Position numbers and translations under genes: made by a program
DNA from: Polycyclovorans sp046565985
GTDB taxonomy: Bacteria > Pseudomonadota > Gammaproteobacteria > Nevskiales > Nevskiaceae
Direction: 5' to 3'
Assembly: GCA_046565985.1 (NCBI GenBank)
Contig: JBKHXN010000044.1
Span: forward strand, 1 to 64,000
Length of the DNA stretch: 64,000 nt
Notes under the pieces: generated by a model
The model's input: only the letters and a program-made list of their open reading frames with translations
Databases searched by the model: none
Told to the model about the DNA's origin: nothing
In this document: piece after piece, positions 57,509 to 64,000 of the stretch
How positions within the stretch are numbered: the first letter of the stretch is position 1
Layout: every line of letters starts with the position of its first letter

Positions 57509-58513
57509 CTATTCCGGCCGTGGCGGCCGCGTGGCCAGCACGCGCACCGCTTCGATGGGGCTGATCTGGCCGGTCAGCACCCGGTTGACCGCCTCAGTGA
57601 TCGGCATCTCCACCCCGTGACGCGCGGCCAGACGCAGAACCTCGGGCGCGGCCTTGATGCCCTCCACCACCTGGCGGATCTCGGCGGTGGCCTCGGCCAC
57701 GCTGCGGCCCTGTGCCAGCAGCAGGCCCATGCGGCGGTTGCGCGACTGGTTGTCGGTACAGGTCAGCACCAGGTCACCCATGCCGGCGAGCCCCATCAGC
57801 GTCTCCGGGCGGGCGCCCAGGGCCTCGCCCAGGCGCATGATCTCGGCCAGGCCGCGCGTGATCAGCGCCGCGCGCGTGTTGGCGCCCAGGTTGAGGCCAT
57901 CGGCAATGCCCACGCCGATGGCCATGACGTTCTTGGCGGCGCCGCCGATCTCCACCCCGGGCAGGTCATCGGCGGTATAGGCGCGAAACCCGTCGCCGTG
58001 CAGCGCGGTGGCCACCTTTTCGGCAAAGGCGCCGTCGGCGGAGGACACCGTGACGGCCGTGGGCAGGCCGATCCCCAGCTCCTTGGCAAACGTGGGGCCG
58101 GAGATGACGGCCAGGGGGTGCGTGCGGCCGACCACGTCCTCGATCACCTCGTGCACCAGAAGCCCGCTGCCCGGCTCCAGGCCCTTGCAGGCGCAGGCGA
58201 TGCCCTGCCCCCTGCGCAGCAGGCCGCGGACGGCGAGCAGGGTGTCGCGCAGGGCGTGGCTGGGCGTGGCGATCAGCAGATCTTCCGACTGCCCCACCAC
58301 CTCGGCAAGATCGGCGGTAGCCTTGAGCCGCAGCGGAAACGCACAGCCCGGCAGATAGGCGGCATTCTCGCGCGCCTCCTGCATCTGCTGGAGCCTGGCG
58401 GCGTCGCGGCCCCACAGCAGGGTGGCGCCGCCGCGGCGGGCGAGGTGGATGGCCAGCGCCGTGCCAAATGAACCGGCGCCGAGTACCCCCATGCGATGCA
58501 GCTCCGTGCTCAT
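57509..58513 (-). CDS. gpsA: glycerol-3-phosphate dehydrogenase (NAD(P)+)
   Basis: 334 residues from ATG 58513 (MSTELHRMGVLGAGSFGTAL). The N-terminal GAGSFGTALA nucleotide fold, VISGPTFAKE and the catalytic Lys region GGAAKNVMAIGVGIADGL are intact. It makes glycerol-3-phosphate for PlsB. A tandem duplication of the first 19 codons and the upstream RBS lies just ahead (see 58457-58707). The gene order grxC-secB-gpsA is conserved in enterics. Confidence 0.95.
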   Translation of the reverse strand: MSTELHRMGVLGAGSFGTALAIHLARRGGATLLWGRDAARLQQMQEARENAAYLPGCAFPLRLKATADLAEVVGQSEDLLIATPSHALRDTLLAVRGLLRRGQGIACACKGLEPGSGLLVHEVIEDVVGRTHPLAVISGPTFAKELGIGLPTAVTVSSADGAFAEKVATALHGDGFRAYTADDLPGVEIGGAAKNVMAIGVGIADGLNLGANTRAALITRGLAEIMRLGEALGARPETLMGLAGMGDLVLTCTDNQSRNRRMGLLLAQGRSVAEATAEIRQVVEGIKAAPEVLRLAARHGVEMPITEAVNRVLTGQISPIEAVRVLATRPPRPE

Positions 58514-58707
58514 GCCCTTTCCCTCGCGCTGGCGCAACGCCTGCGCTTTGGCGAACCGCTGCTGCGCAGCTGTCGCGGGCTCCGGCGTGCCTTCGCCGTG
58601 CCAAATGAACCGGCACCGAGTACCCCCATGCGATGCAGCTCCGTGCTCATGCCCTTTCCCTCGCGCTGGCGCAACGCCTGCGCTTTGGCGAACCGCTGCT
58701 GCGCAGC
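58457..58707. repeat. 114-bp direct duplication of the gpsA start region
   Basis: Copies at 58457-58570 and 58594-58707 differ at one position, offset by 137 bp. Each holds the gpsA RBS, start codon and first 19 codons. The single difference is silent in codon terms (GGC to GGT). The upstream copy starts at 58650 but 137 is not a multiple of three, so its frame does not continue into gpsA and is a truncated decoy. Confidence 0.9.
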
Positions 58708-58743
58708 GGCGGCGGATACAGGGCGTGGAGGGGGGTCACGGGC

Positions 58744-59205
58744 TCAGTGCTGGGTGGGGGCGGGGGCGGGCTGGGCGCGGGCCAGGTGCTGCTGGTAGAG
58801 GGCGTCGAAATTGACCGGCTGCAGCAGCAGCTGCGGAAAGCCGCCGCGCTGGACCAGCTCGGCGATCGCCTCGCGGGCAAACGGAAAGACCACACCGGGG
58901 CAGTAGGCACCCAGGGCGGCGGCCTTGTCCTGGGGGCTGCTGAAGCCCTTGAGGGTGAAGATGCCGCCCTGGTGGACCTCGGCGAGAAACGCCGTGTCCT
59001 CACCGAGCTTGGCGGTGACGGTGACGCGGAGCATCACCTGGTAGGCGTCGGCGGCCAGTTCGGTGGTATGGGTGTTGAGCTGCACATCCACCTGTGGCTG
59101 CCACTGGCGGGTGAAGACCTGCGGCGCGAGGGGGACTTCCAGCGAGGCGTCCTTGAGGTAGATTTTCTGCAGCAGCACCTGCGCAGCGGCGGGAGCGTCG
59201 GCCAT
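58744..59205 (-). CDS. secB: protein-export chaperone SecB
   Basis: 153 residues. It contains QKIYLKDASLEVPLAPQVF, NLNTHT-like VDVQLNTHTTELAADAYQV, and the family C-terminal half GAYCPGVVFPFAREAIAELVQRGGFPQLLLQPVNF. It delivers preproteins to SecA. It lies 4 bp after grxC. Confidence 0.95.
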   Translation of the reverse strand: MADAPAAAQVLLQKIYLKDASLEVPLAPQVFTRQWQPQVDVQLNTHTTELAADAYQVMLRVTVTAKLGEDTAFLAEVHQGGIFTLKGFSSPQDKAAALGAYCPGVVFPFAREAIAELVQRGGFPQLLLQPVNFDALYQQHLARAQPAPAPTQH

Positions 59206-59209
59206 GGCG

Positions 59210-59464
59210 CTAGCGGTCGAGCAGGGGGTCGAGTCCGCCGGCGCGCTCGAGGGCGAACAGGTCGTCGTAGCCGCCCACGTGGGTGTCGCCGATGAAGATC
59301 TGCGGCACGGTGCGCCGGCCGCTGATGCGCATCATGGTCTCACGCTGCTCGGGGCTTTCGTCCACGCGGATCTCCTCTATGTCCGCGCCTTTCTGTTGCA
59401 GCAGGCGCTTGGCCATCACGCAGAAGGGACAGATCCGGGTGGTGTACATGCGCACGGCTTTCAT
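59210..59464 (-). CDS. grxC: glutaredoxin 3
   Basis: 84 residues from ATG 59464 (MKAVRMYTTRICPFC). The redox site is CPFC and the glutathione-binding TVPQIF-IGDTHVGGYDDL follows. It reduces protein disulfides. A GTG nine bases upstream is in frame but less likely. It follows the rhodanese gene by 5 bp. Confidence 0.93.
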   Translation of the reverse strand: MKAVRMYTTRICPFCVMAKRLLQQKGADIEEIRVDESPEQRETMMRISGRRTVPQIFIGDTHVGGYDDLFALERAGGLDPLLDR

Positions 59465-59469
59465 GGGGC

Positions 59470-59895
59470 TCACCGAGTGGTGACGGGCAGGTTGGCGGCC
59501 GCCCAGGCATTGAGTCCGCCGCGCAGGGGATAGACCTCGCTGAACCCGGCGGCGCGGATCTTCTCGGTGGCCGTCAGGCTGCTGCTGCCCAGCGCGCAGT
59601 AGACCAGCACCGGCTGCTGGCGATCCTTGCCCAGGCGCGGCAGGTGCTCATCGAGTTTGGCCAGCGGCGCGTTCACCGCGCCGAGCAGGTGCCCGCGCTT
59701 GTAGTCCACCGGGCTGCGCACGTCCACGATCACCGGGCTGCGGTCGTTGATCAGCCGTACCGCCTCCAGCGCGCTGAGGCGCTTGCCGCCGGTGAGGTTG
59801 CCGTGCACCTCGTTGGCCACCAGCAACAGCAGCACCGCCCCGAGGGCGAGGAACAGGAAGGGATGCTGATTGAAGAATTCCAGGAACTGATCCAT
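59470..59895 (-). CDS. membrane-anchored rhodanese-like protein (YibN-type)
   Basis: 141 residues. An N-terminal helix (FLFLALGAVLLLLVANEV) anchors it. The rhodanese domain has VIVDVRSPVDYKRGHLLGA and active-site Cys in VYCALGSSS. It may transfer sulfur or act in redox defence. It is the first gene of the yibN-grxC-secB-gpsA string and divergent from envC with a 35-bp gap. Confidence 0.88.
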   Translation of the reverse strand: MDQFLEFFNQHPFLFLALGAVLLLLVANEVHGNLTGGKRLSALEAVRLINDRSPVIVDVRSPVDYKRGHLLGAVNAPLAKLDEHLPRLGKDRQQPVLVYCALGSSSLTATEKIRAAGFSEVYPLRGGLNAWAAANLPVTTR

Positions 59896-59930
59896 CTCGT
59901 CGTCACGTCAAAACCTTTTATGATTATCGC

Positions 59931-61079
59931 ATGTTCCGCGCCCTGCTCCTGCTGGCACTGCTGCTCCCGCTGCCGCCGGCCCTGGCGCAGGATGACGACC
60001 CGCGCCTTGCGCGCAACCAGGCCGAGCTGGAACGGGTCCGCAGCCGCATCGAGGCCCTGAGCCGCTCGCTGGAACGCGACCGCGGCCGCCAGGACGAGCT
60101 GCGCAAATCCCTGGAGGATACGGAGAAAAAGATCGCCTCCATCGCCGCCGACCTGCGCAGCCTGGGCCGTGATCTGGACCAGCAGAGCCGCAAGGTGCGC
60201 GCCACCCAGGAGGACCAGCGGCGCATCGAACAGCAGCTGGCCGCGCAGAAGCGCGGACTGGGCCGGCAGATCCGCTCGGCCTACGTCATGGGCGAAGGCG
60301 GACAGACCCAGCTGCTGCTCAGCCAGGAGCAGGCCGGGCCGCTGTCGCGGATGATGACCTACTACGACTATCTCAACCGCGCCCGGGCGCGGAAGATCCA
60401 GGGCATTCTCGAGCAGGTGGCGCAGCTGCAGGCGGTCACCGCCCGGCTGCTGGAAGAACGCCAGGCGCTGGAGCAGCTGCGCGCCCAGCGCGAGCGCACC
60501 CTCAAGGGTCTGGAAGCGGGCCGTGCCGAGCGCGCGCAGATGATCAGCCGCCTGGCCGCGCGCATCGCCGACGAACAGGCCGAGCTGCAACAGCTGCGGC
60601 AGAACGAGCAGGAAGTGCGCCGCCTGCTGGATTCCCTGCGCAATGCGCTGGCCGACATCCCGCTCGATATCGGCAGCGAAAAGCCCTTTGCCAAACAGCG
60701 CGGCAAGCTGCCCTGGCCGGCGCGGGGCCGGCTGCTGGCCAGCTTCGGCCAGCCCAAGGCCGGCAAGAACCTGCTGTGGAACGGCCTGTGGATCGCCGCG
60801 CCGCAGGGCAGCCCGGTACGGGCGGTGGCCGGCGGGCGCGTGGCCTACGTGGGCTGGATGCACCGCTACGGGCTGATCGTGGTGCTGGAACACGAGGGCG
60901 GTTATTTCACCCTCTACGGCCACAATGACAGCACGCTCAGGGGCGTGGGGGAATGGGTGGCCGCGGGGCAGCCGCTGGCCCAGGCCGGCGCCAGTGGCGG
61001 TCACGCACAGCCCGGAGTGTATTTCGAGGTGCGCAAGGGCAAGGAACCGCTCAACCCCCGGATCTGGCTGAGCCGCTGA
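59931..61079 (+). CDS. envC: murein hydrolase activator EnvC family (M23/LytM)
   Basis: 382 residues. Signal peptide (LLLLALLLPLPPALA), long coiled coil from about 25 to 240 (ELERVRSRIEALSRSLERD and so on), then a C-terminal LytM domain at about 255-380 (LLASFGQPKAGKN, GLIVVLEHEGGYFTLYGHN). The LytM site lacks the full zinc-ligand set, since the first His is absent, as in EnvC. It activates amidases at the septum. The gene ends 65 bp before ctpA. Confidence 0.9.
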   Translation: MFRALLLLALLLPLPPALAQDDDPRLARNQAELERVRSRIEALSRSLERDRGRQDELRKSLEDTEKKIASIAADLRSLGRDLDQQSRKVRATQEDQRRIEQQLAAQKRGLGRQIRSAYVMGEGGQTQLLLSQEQAGPLSRMMTYYDYLNRARARKIQGILEQVAQLQAVTARLLEERQALEQLRAQRERTLKGLEAGRAERAQMISRLAARIADEQAELQQLRQNEQEVRRLLDSLRNALADIPLDIGSEKPFAKQRGKLPWPARGRLLASFGQPKAGKNLLWNGLWIAAPQGSPVRAVAGGRVAYVGWMHRYGLIVVLEHEGGYFTLYGHNDSTLRGVGEWVAAGQPLAQAGASGGHAQPGVYFEVRKGKEPLNPRIWLSR

Positions 61080-61144
61080 GACGGCCCCGGGAGGCGCGGC
61101 CTCTTGTGCTATCTTCCTTTTCCCTCGTTTTCCTGCAGATTCCC

Positions 61145-62467
61145 ATGTCTCTTTTCTCCCGCACCACCCTGGCACTCGGCCTCGGGGTCCTGATCGGCAC
61201 CGGCGTCTCCCTCACCCACGGCGTGCTGGCAGAGAAACCCGGCGCCAGCGGCGAAGCCGTGCCGTTCCAGGAGCTCCAGTCCTTCGTGGAGATCCTCAAC
61301 CGGGTCAAGAGCGAGTACGTGGAACCGGTGGAGGACAAGACCCTGTTCGAGAACGCCGTGCGCGGCATGATCGCGGGGCTGGATCCGCACTCGTCCTACC
61401 TCAATCGCGAGGAATTCAAGGACATCAACATCGCCACCAGCGGCAAGTTCGGTGGCCTGGGCATCGAGGTGCAGATGCAGAACGGCTTCGTCCGCGTGGT
61501 CTCCCCCATAGACGACACCCCGGCGGCCCGTGCCGGCGTACAGCCGGGCGATCTGATCATCCGCATCGACGATACGCCGGTCAAAGGCCTGTCGCTGGAC
61601 GAGGCGGTGAAGATGATGCGCGGCGAGCCGGGCACCCGGATCAAGCTGGTGATCGCGCGCGAGAACGCCCCCGCGCCCATCACCCTGGAACTCAAGCGGG
61701 ACGTGATCGCCGTGACCAGCGTGCGCGGCCGCCTGCTGGGCGACGGCCTGGGCTATCTGCGTATCAGCAGCTTCACCACCGAGACCGGCAGCTCGCTGAA
61801 CAAGGAGCTGTCCAAGCTCGTCAAGAGCAGCGACCAGCCGCTCAAGGGTCTGGTGCTGGATCTGCGCAACAACCCGGGCGGCGTGCTCGACGCCGCGGTC
61901 CAGGTCAGCGACGCCTTCCTCGATACCGGCGCCATCGTCTCCATCCGTGGGCGCGACGCCGCGGAAAGCCGCGAATTCCGCGCCCAGCAGGGCGACCTGC
62001 TGCAGGGTGCCCCGGTGGTGGTGATGATCAACGGCGGCTCGGCGAGCGCCTCGGAAATCGTCGCCGGCGCGCTGCAGGACCAGAAGCGCGCGGTGCTGGT
62101 GGGCTCCAAGAGCTTCGGCAAGGGTTCGGTGCAGTCCATCATGCCGCTGTCCAATCAGTCGGCCATCAAGCTCACCACGGCGCGCTACTACACGCCCTCG
62201 GGCCGGAGCATCCAGGGGGAGGGCATTGAGCCCGACATCGTCATCCGCCCGCTGCGGCTTGCCGCCGAGCAGGATGCTCCGGCCTTTGAACCGACCAAGG
62301 AGGCTGACCTCAAGGGCAGCCTCAAGAACGAGAACGGCCAGACCCCTGCACCCAAGACCGGCGCTGCAACGGACGAGGAAGTGCAGAAACTGGCGGAGCA
62401 GGACTACGCGCTGTACGAGGCGCTGAACCTGCTCAAGGGCTTGGTCGTTACCCGCACACGTCTATAG
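61145..62467 (+). CDS. C-terminal processing peptidase (S41, CtpA)
   Basis: 440 residues from ATG 61145. N-terminal signal/anchor, PDZ domain at about 95-185 (FGGLGIEVQMQNGFVRVVSPIDDTPA), and the S41 catalytic block with Ser in NGGSASASEIVAGALQ (about 302) and Lys in SKSFGKGSVQ (about 326). It degrades periplasmic substrates from the C-terminus. The neighbour envC suggests cell-wall turnover. It converges with ubiB. Confidence 0.93.
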   Translation: MSLFSRTTLALGLGVLIGTGVSLTHGVLAEKPGASGEAVPFQELQSFVEILNRVKSEYVEPVEDKTLFENAVRGMIAGLDPHSSYLNREEFKDINIATSGKFGGLGIEVQMQNGFVRVVSPIDDTPAARAGVQPGDLIIRIDDTPVKGLSLDEAVKMMRGEPGTRIKLVIARENAPAPITLELKRDVIAVTSVRGRLLGDGLGYLRISSFTTETGSSLNKELSKLVKSSDQPLKGLVLDLRNNPGGVLDAAVQVSDAFLDTGAIVSIRGRDAAESREFRAQQGDLLQGAPVVVMINGGSASASEIVAGALQDQKRAVLVGSKSFGKGSVQSIMPLSNQSAIKLTTARYYTPSGRSIQGEGIEPDIVIRPLRLAAEQDAPAFEPTKEADLKGSLKNENGQTPAPKTGAATDEEVQKLAEQDYALYEALNLLKGLVVTRTRL

Positions 62468-62485
62468 CGGCAGCGGGCGCGGCGC

Positions 62486-64000
62486 TCAGGCGTCGCGCCA
62501 CAGCAGCCACAGGCTCCAGGCAGCACCAAAGGCCAGTACGGCGCCGCCCGCCAGCGCCGGGCCGGCCGGCCAGACCAGCAGCAGGCTGCCGGCAATCACG
62601 CAGCCCAGCGCGGCCAGCATGCGCCGCGTGCGCTGGTGGGATTGGCGCACCTCATCGCGCAGGCGCTGGAACTCCAGCCGCTGCGCCGCGCTGCCAAAGC
62701 CCTCGCCCTTCTCCAGCTGTCGCAGCGCCTGGCTGGCGAGCTGCGGCAGGGTTTCAGCCAATATCGGCAGCTGCGCACGGGCGCGTTCCAGCATTGCCGT
62801 CGGACCCATGCGGTCCTTCATCCAGTTTTCCATGATCGGCTTGGCGGTCTTCCAGAGATCCAGCTCGTCATAGAGCTGGCGCCCCAGGCCCTCGATCTGC
62901 AGCAGGGTTTTCTGCAACAGCACCAGCTGCGGCTGCACCTGATAGTTGAAGCGCCGCGCAATCTGGAAAAGGCGCAGCAGGAAAAAGCCGAACGAGATGT
63001 CCTTGAGCGGTCGCTGGAAGATCGGCTCGCAGACCGTGCGGATCGCCGATTCGAATTCTTCCACGCGGGTATCGCCGGGGATCCAGCCGCTCTCGATGTG
63101 CAGCTCAGCCACCCGACGATAGTCGCGGTTGAAGAAGGCGAGGAAGTTTTCGGCCAGATAGCGCTGGTCGGCGGGCGTCAGGCTGCCGACGATCCCAAAG
63201 TCCACCGCCAGATAGCTGGGCTGCCGGGGGTTGGCGGCGTCCACAAAGATATTGCCGGGGTGCATGTCGGCGTGGAAGAAGTTGTCGCGGAAGGTCTGCT
63301 TGAAGAAGATCTCCACGCCGCGCTCGGCCAGTACCTGGAAATCCACGCCCATCTCGCGCAGCCGGGGCAGCTCGCGCATGCTGATGCCGTGGATGCGCTC
63401 CATGACCAGAACCTCGGGCCGGGTGTAATCCCAGAACACGATCGGGTGGTAGATCAGCTCGCTGCCCAGCCAGTTGCGCCGCAGCTGGCTGCAGTTGGCA
63501 CCTTCGCGCATCAGGTCGAGTTCATCGAACAGGATTTTTTCGTATTCATCCACGATCGCGCGCGGGCGGATGCGGCGCGCCTGGGCAGAGAAGCGTTCGG
63601 CGAGCGCGGCCAGGCTGTGCAGCAGGCCCACGTCTTTCTGCATCTGCTCCAGCATGCCGGGGCGAATGACCTTGACCACGACCTGCATGCCCGAGTCCTG
63701 CGCGCCGGCAGGCTTCAGGCGCGCGGCGTGCACCTGCGCGACGGAGGCGGTGGCGAGCGGTGTCTCGTCGAATTCCGCAAACAGTTCCGTCACCGGCTTG
63801 CCGAGCGCGCGCTCGACGATGCCGCGCGCCACGGCGCCGGGAAACGGCCCCACCTGATCCTGCAGCTTGACCAGCTCCTCGGCGATGTCGGGCGGGATCA
63901 GATCCGGCCGGGTGGAGAGCGCCTGCCCCAGCTTGATGAACACCGGGCCCAGCTCCTCCAGCGCCAGCCGCAGGCGCAGGCCGCGCGGCCGCGGATCACG
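62486..64000 (-). CDS. ubiB: UbiB (ABC1/ADCK family atypical kinase), partial
   Basis: The reading frame runs off the window edge at 64000, so the start is missing. The visible 504 codons include the K-x-GQ motif as VFIKLGQALSTRPDLIP, the A-rich loop ATASVAQVHAARL, VVVKVIRPGM, DFHADMHPGN-type NFFHADMHPGNIFV and VDFGIVGSL. Two C-terminal membrane helices end it. It supports ubiquinone biosynthesis at the inner membrane. Confidence 0.93.
   Translation of the reverse strand, partial: RDPRPRGLRLRLALEELGPVFIKLGQALSTRPDLIPPDIAEELVKLQDQVGPFPGAVARGIVERALGKPVTELFAEFDETPLATASVAQVHAARLKPAGAQDSGMQVVVKVIRPGMLEQMQKDVGLLHSLAALAERFSAQARRIRPRAIVDEYEKILFDELDLMREGANCSQLRRNWLGSELIYHPIVFWDYTRPEVLVMERIHGISMRELPRLREMGVDFQVLAERGVEIFFKQTFRDNFFHADMHPGNIFVDAANPRQPSYLAVDFGIVGSLTPADQRYLAENFLAFFNRDYRRVAELHIESGWIPGDTRVEEFESAIRTVCEPIFQRPLKDISFGFFLLRLFQIARRFNYQVQPQLVLLQKTLLQIEGLGRQLYDELDLWKTAKPIMENWMKDRMGPTAMLERARAQLPILAETLPQLASQALRQLEKGEGFGSAAQRLEFQRLRDEVRQSHQRTRRMLAALGCVIAGSLLLVWPAGPALAGGAVLAFGAAWSLWLLWRDA

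Overview
The window is about 64 kb of high-GC chromosome, densely coding and with no sign of phage, insertion sequences, CRISPR arrays or RNA genes. Gene content (PlsB, FadE, SecB, EnvC, TrmL, a NirBD/NasA assimilation system, the yibN-grxC-secB-gpsA order and the rsmG-parAB-atp-glmUS order) points to a gammaproteobacterium. M2, S9A, DUF885 and DUF1329 genes suggest relatives of Nevskiales or Xanthomonadales, but the genus cannot be fixed from the sequence.

Layout. 1-3.2 kb: the 3' end of rimO, an ECF sigma/anti-sigma pair with two near-identical ECF-type promoters, a small secreted Gly/Pro-tailed protein, and a TPR/outer-membrane barrel protein. 3.2-17.5 kb: a complete nitrate/nitrite assimilation locus. 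It holds nasT and nasS, an outer-membrane porin, the nitrate ABC transporter (nrtABC type), nirBD, a FAD reductase subunit, nasA and a TauE/SafE permease. Three sigma-54 type -24/-12 elements precede nasT, the porin and the transporter. The latter two are followed by textbook ANTAR leaders: two hexaloop hairpins, the second mutually exclusive with an intrinsic terminator. 17.5-31 kb, minus strand: rsmG-parA-parB, the atpIBEFHAGDC operon with its own promoter, then glmU, glmS and an AEC permease. 31-38 kb: a HerA/DUF853 ATPase, fadE with a TetR regulator behind paired operators, and a prolyl oligopeptidase. 38-45.6 kb: a patatin/cNMP protein, a DUF885 peptidase-like protein, a 76-bp duplicated structured repeat, and an M2 peptidyl-dipeptidase coupled to a POT peptide transporter. 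45.7-56.7 kb: plsB, an FKBP lipoprotein, DUF4124, DUF3080 and DUF1329 proteins, a GNAT + RLAN/ATP-grasp pair, a TIGR04283-like glycosyltransferase, a delta-9 type desaturase and a small membrane protein. 56.7-64 kb: DUF2007, trmL, gpsA (with a tandem duplication of its 5' end), secB, grxC, a rhodanese, then divergently envC and ctpA, and a partial ubiB at the edge.

The most interesting system is the nitrate locus. NtrC/RpoN-type promoters would sense nitrogen limitation, and NasS/NasT would sense nitrate and release termination at two separate leaders. One leader controls a dedicated outer-membrane porin and the other the transport and reduction operon. Other points worth attention are the paired ECF promoters with an apparently leaderless sigma gene, the paired TetR operators before fadE, the gpsA start duplication, the peptidase/peptide-transport cluster and the ATP-grasp/GNAT pair.
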